Position numbers and translations under genes: made by a program. Below are positions 47,999 to 57,154 of a stretch of 64,000 bases of DNA, in pieces (positions within the stretch are counted from its first letter, which is position 1; each line of letters begins with the position of its first letter). Source of the stretch: Alphaproteobacteria bacterium (GTDB lineage: Bacteria; Pseudomonadota; Alphaproteobacteria; Caulobacterales; Maricaulaceae); contig WGNH01000009.1 in NCBI GenBank assembly GCA_016124665.1, forward strand, positions 62,001 through 126,000, read 5' to 3'. The notes beneath the pieces were generated by a model that worked only from the letters and a program-made list of their open reading frames with translations, did no database searches and was not told the DNA's origin.

Positions 47999-50065
47999 AT
48001 GATTAATGCTGGCCATAATTCAGTCCGTCATTCTTTATTCCTGATCGTCCTCATCAGTGTTTTGAGTCTGGTATCCGGTACCGCGCCCGCGCAAAGTGCA
48101 GGGAATTGTGTCAATCTGGCTTCGCGCCAACAACTCGATTTCTGGGTGGGCAGCTGGAATATCTATTCGGAAGCCGGGGCATTTCTGGGACGTCAGGATG
48201 TCACCGAGTGGGAGACAGGTTGCCTAATTGAAGCGGTCTGGACCAGCGCAAGCGGCGAAACAAGCCAGTCCATGAATTTGTACGATCCAGGCCTGTCTGC
48301 CTGGCGGCAAATCCACATAAGCCCAAACGAACTCGCCGACTTACGAGGCGGCCTCTCAAATGGCATGATGCGATTGTCCGGCAATCTTTTTGAACCCGAA
48401 ACGCAGACATTTTCACAACGGCGTTGGAGTGTATCGGCCAACGGAGATGGCAGTTTGCAGCAGGTGTTCGAACATCGCGGATCCGATACAGATGCCTGGG
48501 TCGTAGAAAGAACACTTACGGCCCGCCCCGCGGCAACTGACCCGGATTCACCTGTTGTGCCAACTGTTTCGGCCTACCAACCAGGCCAGCCGGGTTGCTG
48601 GGGACTGGCGGAACGTAACGACTTTTCTTTCGCCGCCGGCGACTGGAATATCGGCGCGGCGCACAACCGCCTTGCTTTACTTCAATCCGGTTGCCTGCTG
48701 CGCGAAAGATGGCAGGCGAGCGGGAACGATACGGGTGTGTCCTATAATTTCTATGACCCATTCACAGATCAGTGGCGTCAGGTATGGATCAGTCCGTTCA
48801 TTTTCATCGATATGACCGGTGGACGGGCTTCTCCAAACGGTCCGATGAGCCTGTCCGGAACAATCTGGTATCACAACGGAAACGTGGCGCCTTTCAGAGC
48901 CTCGTGGACTCCACAATCTGCGACATCAATGGTGCAGTTTATGGAGCAACAAAATGGCAGCGTCTGGACGACTTGGTTCAATGCTACCTATGTCCGGTCG
49001 TCTGCCACGGCACAGGCTGATGTCACGATTTCGGGGCTGGGCAGTGGCCAGGTCAGTAGCAACCCGGCTGGCCTAAGCTGCTCCGGCGGACCATCAGGCT
49101 GCTCGGCAAATTTCCGTCTCGACGCACCGGTCTCCACTTCTGGTCAACCCGCCGCCGGTTCATCCTTTACCGGCTGGTCAGACGGCCCGTGTTTCGGCCA
49201 ATCTGGTGATTGCAGCTGGAATATCGGCCGCAATATCGAACTGACGGCCCGCTTTACACTGAACACCGTTCCTGACGGGCGAATTGTCGCCGCCGTCCTT
49301 CCCGGAGCCCGGTCCACCTATGTGGGTGGAAACGATGTGACCGTGTTCGCGTCTGTCATCAGCCGTGCATCAACGCCCGCACAAAGCTGTACGATTGCGG
49401 CTCCTGACAATGCTCCGGCAAGCCTGCGATACCGCCGGGTCGACTCAAGCAATACGGCCATTGGGCCACCCAATCCGGTCTTTGACCTTGAAGCCTCCGG
49501 ATCAGCTTCTTTTGTACTCGCGATCAGCCCAACAGCTACAACACCGGCAGAGGGGAATGTATTCGCGCCCGTAGTCAGTTGTGAAAATGCCCTTCTGGAT
49601 GCAGTGCCCGGTGTAAACACGTTCTCATTGTCGATTGATACGGTGCCGGTACCGGACATCCTGTCAATCTCGGCCACACCCTCGGCGGATGGCGTCATAC
49701 GGATCGCGAACAGCGGTGGAATCAATTTCATGACTGCCGCAGCTGTCAATATCGGTGCAGGCGATGGCTCTGCGGGTGCGGAAGAAGCGACCATAACTGT
49801 CACGGCTGATGATGGCGGCGCAAATTTACCTCTCACGCTTCAGGTCTGTGAGACCGGGCCTCAGGGCGGTTGCCTGGCACCGCGATCCGGCCAGGTTACA
49901 ACTGTGTTCGCATCCGATGCGAAGTTTTTCGCCGTCTTTGCCCGTGCGCAGGCAGGCTCGGCGATCAACTTCAATCCCGGTGGCGCACGTGTGTTTCTTC
50001 GCTTTCGTGATGCCAATGGCGTTGTGAGGAGTGTGACAAGCGCCGCCGTTACCGCGCCGGAATAA
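47999..50065 (+). CDS. Large secreted protein with two DUF1579-like repeats and beta domains
   Basis: The 688-residue protein has a signal peptide (FLIVLISVLSLVSGTAPAQS). Two similar domains follow (about 38-185 and 200-340): QLDFWVGSWNIYSEAG with NLYDPGLSAWRQIHIS, and DFSFAAGDWNIGAAHN with NFYDPFTDQWRQVWIS. The FxxG-W ... YDP....WRQ pattern recalls DUF1579-type lipocalin-like proteins. A bacterial InlB-like repeat follows (SGLGSGQVSSNPAGLSC ... SFTGWSDGPC) with four cysteines, then an Ig-like tail. GGAGGG precedes the ATG. Function unknown; the ligand is probably a small lipophilic molecule, which is only inference. Confidence 0.72.
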   Translation: MINAGHNSVRHSLFLIVLISVLSLVSGTAPAQSAGNCVNLASRQQLDFWVGSWNIYSEAGAFLGRQDVTEWETGCLIEAVWTSASGETSQSMNLYDPGLSAWRQIHISPNELADLRGGLSNGMMRLSGNLFEPETQTFSQRRWSVSANGDGSLQQVFEHRGSDTDAWVVERTLTARPAATDPDSPVVPTVSAYQPGQPGCWGLAERNDFSFAAGDWNIGAAHNRLALLQSGCLLRERWQASGNDTGVSYNFYDPFTDQWRQVWISPFIFIDMTGGRASPNGPMSLSGTIWYHNGNVAPFRASWTPQSATSMVQFMEQQNGSVWTTWFNATYVRSSATAQADVTISGLGSGQVSSNPAGLSCSGGPSGCSANFRLDAPVSTSGQPAAGSSFTGWSDGPCFGQSGDCSWNIGRNIELTARFTLNTVPDGRIVAAVLPGARSTYVGGNDVTVFASVISRASTPAQSCTIAAPDNAPASLRYRRVDSSNTAIGPPNPVFDLEASGSASFVLAISPTATTPAEGNVFAPVVSCENALLDAVPGVNTFSLSIDTVPVPDILSISATPSADGVIRIANSGGINFMTAAAVNIGAGDGSAGAEEATITVTADDGGANLPLTLQVCETGPQGGCLAPRSGQVTTVFASDAKFFAVFARAQAGSAINFNPGGARVFLRFRDANGVVRSVTSAAVTAPE

Positions 50066-50068
50066 TGT

Positions 50069-51436
50069 CTACTCCCCGAAACTGCCCATCACGCCGGGGA
50101 AGACGACCGGGCTCTCAGAGCCATCCTCGGCCACAGAAGCCACGCCGAAATAGAAATTGTCGATGACGACATTCTCCAGCGTGTATTCGGTGACATTGCC
50201 GACGAAGCGGGAATACTGCCATTGCGGCTGGTCGGTATAGCGCCAGTAGACACGGTAGCCCGCCAGATTGGCGGCCGCATCAGCGTCCGGCTCTGACCAG
50301 CGCAATGTCGTATCCGGTGAGACTGCGCCTTCTATCTCGACATTGGCCGGGAATGGCGGCGCTCCGGCCATCATCGCCAGCGCTGCGGCGTTCAGAGAGG
50401 TCAGTTTGGCCGCATAATCGAAATCCACGAATTCGATCGTGTCGCCAAAATGGCGGCCGTCTTCATTGCGCAAATCCTGGTGCTGACGGTCATAATGCTC
50501 GTGCACTTCCATGATGCGCACGCCGGGAATGCCGACCTCGTTGAACGGCCGGTGGTGGCCGCCGCGGCGGAAGCGGTCGAGCCGGTAAACCAGCATGGTG
50601 TCCAGATTGGGAATGTCCTGATCGGCCACGCGGTCGATCAGGCGGGCCAGATTGCGCGAGGGGCTGTCCACCTCGCCGCCCTGGAAACGGCGCGTGATGG
50701 CTTCTTCCGGGGTTTCTGTCGCGCGCGTGCCTTCGGAAAAGATGCGCGCGGTGGAATTGTCGATGACGCCGTCAATGCCGGCGATATTGCCGATCATGTC
50801 ATTGTTGAGGACGGCCTTGATGCGCCAGCCCTGCTCCAGGGCATGAGCGGCAACGATCTGGCCGCCGAACAGGCCCTGCTCCTCTCCGGACAGGGCCGCA
50901 TAGATGATGGAGCCGGCAAATTCGTGCTGCGACAACACCCGCGCAGCTTCCATAACGCCGGCGACGCCGGACGCATTGTCATTGGCCCCCGGACTGTCGG
51001 AGGTTCCGTCCAGTGGATCGGTTACACGGCTGTCGATATCGCCTGCCATCATGACATAGCGGTCCGGGTCCAGCGTTCCTCGCTGGATGGCGAGAACGGA
51101 GACCACTTCGGTCGGTTCGGGGATGCGGGTTTCGCCGGAGATGGTATCGGAGACATAAATAACTTCGAGACAGCCGCCGCAATCGGTAGAAATTCGTTCA
51201 AACTCCTCAAAAATCCAGCGCCGGGCGGCACCGATGCCGCGGGTCTCACTCTCTGTTTCCGACAGGGTGTGCCGGGTACCGAAAGCGACCAGGGTCTGAA
51301 TGTCCGAGCCGATACGCTCCGCCGACACATCGGCGACGATGTCGTGAATCGCCAGCACTTCCGATGGCGGTGCGGTCTGGGCCATGGCCAGAGAAGACGC
51401 TGTCAGACTCATGGCGGCTGTAATCATAAGGCGCAT
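50069..51436 (-). CDS. Secreted M28-family zinc aminopeptidase with fibronectin-like tail
   Basis: The 455-residue protein starts with a signal peptide (ITAAMSLTASSLAMAQT). The M28 catalytic domain shows the zinc-binding blocks SPGANDNASGVAGVMEAARVL (Asp ligand) and LSGEEQGLFGG (Glu base and ligand). DMIGN and a later His-containing stretch (VGIPGVRIMEVHEHYDRQH) follow. The last ~100 residues (TTLRWSEPDADAAANLAGYRVYWR) look like a fibronectin type III domain. It would release N-terminal residues from extracellular peptides. It is convergent with the DUF1579-like gene, 3 bases away. Confidence 0.92.
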   Translation of the reverse strand: MRLMITAAMSLTASSLAMAQTAPPSEVLAIHDIVADVSAERIGSDIQTLVAFGTRHTLSETESETRGIGAARRWIFEEFERISTDCGGCLEVIYVSDTISGETRIPEPTEVVSVLAIQRGTLDPDRYVMMAGDIDSRVTDPLDGTSDSPGANDNASGVAGVMEAARVLSQHEFAGSIIYAALSGEEQGLFGGQIVAAHALEQGWRIKAVLNNDMIGNIAGIDGVIDNSTARIFSEGTRATETPEEAITRRFQGGEVDSPSRNLARLIDRVADQDIPNLDTMLVYRLDRFRRGGHHRPFNEVGIPGVRIMEVHEHYDRQHQDLRNEDGRHFGDTIEFVDFDYAAKLTSLNAAALAMMAGAPPFPANVEIEGAVSPDTTLRWSEPDADAAANLAGYRVYWRYTDQPQWQYSRFVGNVTEYTLENVVIDNFYFGVASVAEDGSESPVVFPGVMGSFGE

Positions 51437-51566
51437 GGTAAATCTCCCCGGAATATTCTCGATAACATTAGCCTGAATAGCGAATATGGCGAGTCCGCCA
51501 TCGGTTTCCGAACAGCGAATTTATTGTTAGGCTTCTCCTGAGAGACGAATAAGGGGAGATATTTTC

Positions 51567-53030
51567 ATGCTGAAACTTCACCACCTTCTGATCGCGTCGG
51601 CACTGGCCATGGCGGCCCCCATAGCGGCCGCACAGACGACACCAGTCTTCACCGATCTTCGCGAACGCGATCAGCTTTCTCCACAGCTTCAGCGGCAGCT
51701 TACGGCCCTGTCAGAACAACGCGGAGTTGGCAGTATCCGCGTGGCACAGGTTTCAGCCGAGTCCATCCGGACAATCCGTACTGGTGAAATACTGGAAATC
51801 CCGGTCGCACCCGAGCTGATACTGTCGGCGAGGATGCTCGCCCTGGAGTCCGGCAGTGACGGCCGCTCGATCTGGCGCGGTGAAATCACCGGAACGCAGG
51901 ACGTGCCGCCGGGTCTTGCCACTTTCGTCATCAATGGCGAGTCGGTAACAGGGTCGGTGCGGACGCCAGACGGACGGCTCTATCGCGTACGTCCGCTCGG
52001 TAATGGTGAAACGGCCATTATCGAAATGGATTACGCAACATTGCCCCGGGATCATCCCCCGCTAGAAGAAGGCCGTGACGAGAATAACGGTAATGACGAT
52101 GGAAGCGAGCCTGACATAGACCGCGGTGGTGGCGGGTTGCAACCGGATCTACCGCAGATCCGGCCAGGACAGCTACAGCCATTGCGCCAGCCAGAACTGC
52201 GTCAACCGGAGTTGCGCATGCAGCAGGAAGCCGAACGACCGCTGCGAGCACGCATCGAACGCCAGTTTGACCCGGAAATCCTGCGGTTATACGAACCCAA
52301 TCTGACCCGGCTGGAGCTGCGCTATCACAACTGGGCGAACATTGTCGAACGTCTGCGGATTCCCCCGGTCATTGATGTGCTGGTCGCCTATACTGACGGT
52401 GCTGAAGACGCAGCCGGTGACATTCTGGGGCTAATCGATCTGGCCATTGCCGAAACAAATGACTCTTTCCGGAATTCAGGCATTTGGGCGAATGTACGCC
52501 TCGTGGGCACACTGAATGTGGCCTATAACGAGCGCAACCGCGGCTATTACACTATGCGTGATCATCTCATCAACCAGGGTGATGCCTTTCTCGGGCGGGT
52601 CCATACGCGCCGCAACCTCACCAATGCCGATGTGGTGGCGCTGATTGTCGACCAAGACGATTATTGCGGCCTCGCGGGCGGTATCGGTGTCGAGGAAGAA
52701 GATGCCTTTGTTCTGGTCCATTGGGATTGCGCGACGGGCTATTACAGCTTCGGTCACGAGATTGGCCATTTGCTGGGCGCGCGGCATGACCCTGATACCG
52801 ATAGCAGGAATACACCTTTTGCCTTCGGACACGGATACCGTTATGAGCACAGCAATAGCGGCTGGCGGACGATCATGTCCTATAATTGCGCAGCCAATCG
52901 CTGCCCGTCCCGGCTGCAATACTGGTCGTCGCCAGACACGGAATACAACTCCATCACCATGGGTAATTCCGATCAGGACAATCACCGGGTCTGGAATCTC
53001 CAGGCAGCTGACTTGGCGTCATTCCGTTAA
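51567..53030 (+). CDS. Secreted zinc metalloprotease (M12/reprolysin-like)
   Basis: After a signal peptide (LIASALAMAAPIAAAQ) there is a long prodomain-like region (about 20-270) with a proline/glutamine-rich linker (LRQPELRQPELR). The catalytic domain has the metzincin motif HEIGHLLGARHD (three zinc His and the Glu base) and a Met-turn, TIMSYNC. The 487-residue layout fits secreted M12B-like bacterial proteases activated by prodomain removal. It is divergent from the M28 peptidase gene and ends at a two-way terminator. Confidence 0.9.
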   Translation: MLKLHHLLIASALAMAAPIAAAQTTPVFTDLRERDQLSPQLQRQLTALSEQRGVGSIRVAQVSAESIRTIRTGEILEIPVAPELILSARMLALESGSDGRSIWRGEITGTQDVPPGLATFVINGESVTGSVRTPDGRLYRVRPLGNGETAIIEMDYATLPRDHPPLEEGRDENNGNDDGSEPDIDRGGGGLQPDLPQIRPGQLQPLRQPELRQPELRMQQEAERPLRARIERQFDPEILRLYEPNLTRLELRYHNWANIVERLRIPPVIDVLVAYTDGAEDAAGDILGLIDLAIAETNDSFRNSGIWANVRLVGTLNVAYNERNRGYYTMRDHLINQGDAFLGRVHTRRNLTNADVVALIVDQDDYCGLAGGIGVEEEDAFVLVHWDCATGYYSFGHEIGHLLGARHDPDTDSRNTPFAFGHGYRYEHSNSGWRTIMSYNCAANRCPSRLQYWSSPDTEYNSITMGNSDQDNHRVWNLQAADLASFR

Positions 53031-53063
53031 AATTCGCTTCAACCGGACATAATGCGAATTAGA

Positions 53064-53096
53064 AAACCTCCCCGGCCCTTGTGGCCGGAGAGGTTT
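53064..53096. terminator. Bidirectional intrinsic terminator
   Basis: AAACCTC-C-CCGGCC (53064-53077) pairs with GGCCGG-A-GAGGTTT (53083-53096) around CTTGT: 13 pairs and one mismatch. On the minus strand the stem is followed by TTCTAATT. It separates the convergent M12-type protease and carbonic anhydrase genes. Confidence 0.78.
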
Positions 53097-53114
53097 CTCC
53101 AACAGGCGTAAAAA

Positions 53115-53819
53115 CTAGTCGTTTTCGAGGACGAAGCGGCGATTGTGCGGCTGAACCGGACGGGCCGTGTCACCGAAGAGGCCCTGATAGGCTTCAATCT
53201 GCGCATCCGATGCTTCCAGGGGTTCGGAGAGGACGGTCCATGCAACGATTTCCGCGCAGGGCGGCGTCGTCAGTGAACCCGAATAGCGGTATCCGTCCAG
53301 GCTGGACGGCAGGAAATTCGTGAGCTCCAGGCCTTCGACATTTCCGGTTTCCCCTTCCGCGGGGATGGCATTCCACAAGGCTGCCAGCTCGGCATTTTCG
53401 TCGCCCTCTTCATAGAAAACGCCGACCACGGCAAGGTTGCCGTCTTCCGAGGCGTGCACGAAATGAACTTCCAGCGGATAGACCTCGCCCTCCACGGTAT
53501 GTTCACTCAGCGAATGGAAGTGAAACTGGATCAGATCATAACGCGTACCATTGAGGATCAGCGCGCCGGCATCGGTGTGGGCCGTGAAATTCAGGCTGTT
53601 GCGGGTGAGCTCGACCGCATCCGCTGTCTGCCAGGCAATGGCCGGCATGATCGCCTCGGCTTCGGTCGTGCCTGTGATATCGATCGGGGATTGCTGGATG
53701 CCTGTAGCGCAAACACCGCCCCAGTTTTCCGGCCCACCACTGCCAGCATAGCTATAGTCCTGCGCCATCGCGGCACCCGAAAACAAAACGCTTACCCCGG
53801 AAAGCAAAAGCGTCCTCAT
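53115..53819 (-). CDS. Alpha-class carbonic anhydrase, exported
   Basis: The enzyme interconverts CO2 and bicarbonate in the periplasm. The signal peptide (TLLLSGVSVLFSGAAMAQ) is cut before DYSYAGSGGPENW. Zinc histidines are in LIQFHFHSLSEH and the nearby LEVHFVH. QSPIDI near the N-terminus and SLTTPPCAEIVAW near the C-terminus are family hallmarks, and the paired cysteines (VCATG, PPCAE) likely form a disulfide. The start at 53819 (234 aa) follows GGGAGA; the track's longer frame has no homology upstream. Confidence 0.94.
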   Translation of the reverse strand: MRTLLLSGVSVLFSGAAMAQDYSYAGSGGPENWGGVCATGIQQSPIDITGTTEAEAIMPAIAWQTADAVELTRNSLNFTAHTDAGALILNGTRYDLIQFHFHSLSEHTVEGEVYPLEVHFVHASEDGNLAVVGVFYEEGDENAELAALWNAIPAEGETGNVEGLELTNFLPSSLDGYRYSGSLTTPPCAEIVAWTVLSEPLEASDAQIEAYQGLFGDTARPVQPHNRRFVLEND

Positions 53820-53953
53820 CAATAATCTCCCTATCGGATGTATGGTATATGCAATTCGGAATGATTTGCACTTCTGGCAGGTCGATATACGCGAGACCAT
53901 GAGCCCGGCAAGACGGGATTGGGCGGCCAAGCGTCCCTCCCTCAGAAAAGCCA

Positions 53954-53983
53954 AAGCCGCGTCTCCTTAAAGAGACGCGGCTT
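53954..53983 (-). terminator. Intrinsic terminator after the porin gene
   Basis: AAGCCGCGTCTC (53954-53965) pairs perfectly with GAGACGCGGCTT (53972-53983) around a 6-base loop. On the minus strand it is followed by TGGCTTTTC. It starts 22 bases after the porin stop. Confidence 0.82.
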
Positions 53984-54005
53984 GCACTCCGGGACACCGG
54001 TTTGT

Positions 54006-55568
54006 CTAGAATGCGGCCTGTATGCCGAGCGTTATAATATCGGTTTCCGCATCACGCTCAGACCAGGTTGCGCCGGCTGGCAGATTGCCTCCCGAAAGGA
54101 AGTTGAGGGGTACCCAACCTTCAGTATGAATGTATTCGCCAAAGAAATTCACGCTCGGAGTCACATAGTAGGACAATCCACCCACCCACTGGTCCTGCCG
54201 CTCCCAGGGCGCGCCATCGTCACCGGCCCGGAACCGGCTGAACTCGAACGAGGCAAGCAGCGGGCTGTCGCGGCCGACATCCAGAGCATAGCGGCCACCG
54301 AGCCCGAATGAGACGGTTTCCTGTGCTTCAAAGACGGCGAGGGCAGGATTGACGGCAGCGGGAACCGCCGAGCCCGGCCAAGCATCGATGGTCTGGGCGT
54401 ATTCGCCGATGAATGTGAAATCGCCCACATTCAGGCGGGAATAGACCGCCCAGGCCGGATTGTTGTCCTGACAGGGGTTGAAGTGAAATACCGGATAGGC
54501 TTGGCAATAGGGACTTCCATGCTCGTAACTGGCCCCGACCATGAATGTGTCGCCGCCGCCCAGATCCGCTGTGTAATTTGCATCAATCGCGAAGTTGTTG
54601 ACCCGGGAGGGAATATTGGTGCCCTCGACTGGCGTGTTTGCAGCGCGGAACTGGGCTCCGCCCTGGATCGCCATGGCGCGAAGATGGAATCCGTTATTGC
54701 TGTATCCGACGAGACCGCCATAAGCGAGCCCCGCAAAAGAATGCCAGACCGTTGAATTGGTAAAGGGGCTGACCGTGTCGTTAAGACCGAAGGGCGTGTA
54801 CATCTTGCCGAGTGCGGCATACCAGGGAGTCTGATCCGGGTTGCCAATAAGGATGAAAGCCCGGCGCATCTGGACTTGATTGCGGTTCAGATCCGTTATG
54901 GTTCCGGCCCCGAAGCTTTGCTCGGGATTATACAACAGCTCCATGAAACCGGTGATGTTGTCTGTGAATCGCGCTGTTGTCTGCAGGCTTGCGGCATGAA
55001 CCACAAACTCTGAGACTTCCTCTCCAATTTGGTTGGCCGACGTCGGATGCCGCATCAACCAGCCGAACTTGGTGTTGGAGTTCGATTGCTGATAATTGGC
55101 GAGGACAGTGATCGACCCCCCGAACGTCACACGGTCATCGAGGCTGCCATTGCCAATGGCGTCGAGAATGAGACGCGGTGTCGTGTTGACGTTCTCGGCG
55201 TGATCCAGCACCTCGAAAGAATACCGGGAATTCAGCCCGACCCAGCCGCCATTGGCGCCGGGTGTAACGCTTTCTGCCGCATTGGAATGAATCGTCTCGC
55301 GGACATCGTTATCATGGGGCAGCATTGGCACGGGTGCCTGCGTCGAAGACGGTGCCGGTGCTGTTGCAGGAATAACAATGTCTCCCGGATCGCTTTCATT
55401 GCGCCGCAGATATTCGAGCAATAGCCGATTTGTCTCCTCCAGCGCCTCGATACGGGATTCCAGTGCCGCGATCCGTGCAGCGTCTGTAATCTCATCTGCA
55501 AATGCGCTCGTGCCATACCCGGCCAGCGCAAGCGCACTGACCGTGAAGGTTGATATTTTCCGATTCAT
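54006..55568 (-). CDS. Outer-membrane porin-like beta-barrel protein
   Basis: The 520-residue precursor has a signal peptide (ISTFTVSALALAGYGTSAFA). A heptad stretch follows (ARIAALESRIEALEETNRLLLEYLRR), probably a trimeric coiled coil in the periplasm, then a Pro/Ala-rich linker and a long series of amphipathic strands (GWVGLNSRYSFEVLDH, FGLGGRYALDVG). It ends in phenylalanine (LGIQAAF), the signal for barrel assembly. The start at 55568 follows AGGGA. The permeant solute is unknown. A terminator follows and a tRNA gene lies upstream. Confidence 0.82.
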   Translation of the reverse strand: MNRKISTFTVSALALAGYGTSAFADEITDAARIAALESRIEALEETNRLLLEYLRRNESDPGDIVIPATAPAPSSTQAPVPMLPHDNDVRETIHSNAAESVTPGANGGWVGLNSRYSFEVLDHAENVNTTPRLILDAIGNGSLDDRVTFGGSITVLANYQQSNSNTKFGWLMRHPTSANQIGEEVSEFVVHAASLQTTARFTDNITGFMELLYNPEQSFGAGTITDLNRNQVQMRRAFILIGNPDQTPWYAALGKMYTPFGLNDTVSPFTNSTVWHSFAGLAYGGLVGYSNNGFHLRAMAIQGGAQFRAANTPVEGTNIPSRVNNFAIDANYTADLGGGDTFMVGASYEHGSPYCQAYPVFHFNPCQDNNPAWAVYSRLNVGDFTFIGEYAQTIDAWPGSAVPAAVNPALAVFEAQETVSFGLGGRYALDVGRDSPLLASFEFSRFRAGDDGAPWERQDQWVGGLSYYVTPSVNFFGEYIHTEGWVPLNFLSGGNLPAGATWSERDAETDIITLGIQAAF

Positions 55569-55770
55569 TTCCCTGTCCCTGATCCAGCAAGCGAGGCTTG
55601 TGGTTGTTCCCTTTGAGTAGGGACGGGTTTCGTTTGAAATCGCTACGGCTTGGTAAATGTCACTGAAACGGAACGAAAAATCAATTTTCTGCCGTGACTT
55701 GCAACCATTGCTAGGCGCGAAGGCTACGGTGCCAGCCAATCTGGACACGCCCGTAAATATCTGGGCAGGG

Positions 55771-55847
55771 TGGTGGGCCCGGAGGGACTCGAACCCCCAA
55801 CCTAGCGGTTATGAGCCGCCAGCTCTAACCAGTTGAGCTACAGGCCC
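55771..55847 (-). tRNA. tRNA with CAT anticodon (tRNA-Ile2 or elongator tRNA-Met)
   Basis: On the minus strand a 77-nt cloverleaf begins GGGCCTGTAGCTCAACTGG and ends GGGCCCACCA with CCA encoded. The acceptor stem pairs GGGCCTG with CGGGCCC. The anticodon loop is CTCATAA, so the anticodon is CAT. The T arm is GGGGGTTCGAGTCCCTC. The acceptor and anticodon stems look more like the lysidine-modified tRNA-Ile2 than the alphaproteobacterial elongator Met tRNA (usually GGCGGGG...), but this cannot be settled by eye. Confidence 0.93.
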
Positions 55848-55994
55848 CCGTTTCACCGGAGTGATCAGAGCAATACCGGCCCGCAAGCGATCCGCCAAGC
55901 GGTGATGACGGTGATATGAACAGTTCCGCCATAATGGAGCCAAATCCCTCCTTCATGCGTTATGGTCAGATCAATCGCCAAAAAGGAGATTTCC

Positions 55995-56690
55995 ATGCTT
56001 CGTGCTCTTGTTCTTGCTTCCGCACTGGTTCTGCCCGCCGCCCCCGCCCTCGCGCAGGAAGATGCGCCCGGCCGGTTGTCGCTGTCGGCCACAGGCGAAG
56101 TGCACATCACGCCGGATATGGCGACGGTGCAATCGGGTGTGGTCACCGAAGCGCGCAGTGCTGTTGAAGCGCTGAACGCCAACTCAGTGGCGATGAACGG
56201 TGTTTTTGCGGCCCTTGAAGACGCTGGCATCGCGCGCGAGGACATTCAGACCTCGAACCTGCAGATCAATCCGGTGTGGTCGAACTATTCCGAAGGTGCA
56301 GAACGCCGTATCACCGGCTATCAGGCCACCAATACCGTCACCGCCCGCGTCGATGAACTCGACAGCCTCGGTGCCACGATTGATGCGCTGGTGAGCTCGG
56401 GTGCCAACCAGATCCAGGGCGTGACCTTCGGCGTGGATGATGACAGCGCGGCACGCCGTCAGGCCCGCCTGAATGCGGTGGCCGAATTGCAGGACATCGC
56501 GGAACTCTATGCCGGTGCCCTCGGGATCGAACTCGGTGGCTTGCTGGAGTTTTCCGAAAGCGGCGGGTTCCGGCCGCAGCCCGTGTCCAGCTTTGCGCGT
56601 ATGGAGAGCATGGACGCCTCGACACCGGTCGCCGCCGGTCAGCTGACCATTTCAGTGACCATCAACGGCGTTTATGCGATCGCGGACTAA
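55995..56690 (+). CDS. SIMPL-domain (DUF541) periplasmic protein
   Basis: The ATG at 55995 follows AAGGAG and starts a signal peptide (LVLASALVLPAAPALAQ). The 231-residue protein is one SIMPL/DUF541 domain: LSLSATGEVHITPDMATVQSG at its start, IQTSNLQINPVWS in the middle and QLTISVTINGVYAI at its end. It shares its domain with the lipoprotein at 34844 but lacks the polyproline insert and the lipobox. Role unknown. Its stop overlaps the convergent STAS-like gene's stop (CTAA). Confidence 0.9.
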   Translation: MLRALVLASALVLPAAPALAQEDAPGRLSLSATGEVHITPDMATVQSGVVTEARSAVEALNANSVAMNGVFAALEDAGIAREDIQTSNLQINPVWSNYSEGAERRITGYQATNTVTARVDELDSLGATIDALVSSGANQIQGVTFGVDDDSAARRQARLNAVAELQDIAELYAGALGIELGGLLEFSESGGFRPQPVSSFARMESMDASTPVAAGQLTISVTINGVYAIAD

Positions 56691-57112
56691 GCGGCCTGTT
56701 CGCGGTTTTCGCGATACAATCCGGCCGCCGGAATAATCCAGGCGTGCGCCTCTTCCATTGACGGGAAGGCGCGCGCCTGGAGGGATTTTCCGGTCAACAG
56801 ACGCGTCATGAAGAGGACGTGAGCGACCTGCTTTTCGTTGAAGACATAGGCAAAGGGCAGGCCGTCCGGCAGGCCATCGCCAAATGTCGCTGCGATATCG
56901 CTATATTGCTGCATGGTATGACCCAGTGTGCAGCCGGAATAATCGATAATCACGCCATTGAGGGGAGCCGTGGAAAAGCGCCGCACGAGCGTCTGCGCGT
57001 TCTCGATGCTGATCCGGTAATCATTGGATCCGTGAAGACAGGCCTGGAAAATGCCCGGCGGATCAATAATGGATTTATCGACGCGGAAAGTCACTTTTGC
57101 TCCGGAAACCAT
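56687..57112 (-). CDS. STAS-like (SpoIIAA-like) small protein of unknown function
   Basis: The 141-residue cytoplasmic protein contains STFSTAP-like NGVIIDYSGCTLGHTMQQYSDIAA and a C-terminal AFPSMEEAHAWI, a pattern seen in SpoIIAA/STAS-like proteins of alphaproteobacteria. No signal peptide or membrane segment is present. No kinase or phosphatase partner is adjacent. It lies on the same strand as panD, 42 bases downstream of the panD stop. The assignment is by resemblance only. Confidence 0.55.
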   Translation of the reverse strand: MVSGAKVTFRVDKSIIDPPGIFQACLHGSNDYRISIENAQTLVRRFSTAPLNGVIIDYSGCTLGHTMQQYSDIAATFGDGLPDGLPFAYVFNEKQVAHVLFMTRLLTGKSLQARAFPSMEEAHAWIIPAAGLYRENREQAA

Positions 57113-57154
57113 TGATTGTTCCGGACACCCTATCTGAAATGAGTCTAGATAATC

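Noticed and set aside
50450-51541. 363-aa plus-strand ORF opposite the M28 peptidase
   Set aside because: The opposite strand encodes all M28 zinc motifs in frame; this frame has none.
52170-52215. Repeated CAGCCAGAACTGCGTCAACC-like bases in the M12-type protease
   Set aside because: It encodes a short LRQPELRQPELR linker repeat, common in prodomain linkers, and is not a CRISPR or mobile element.
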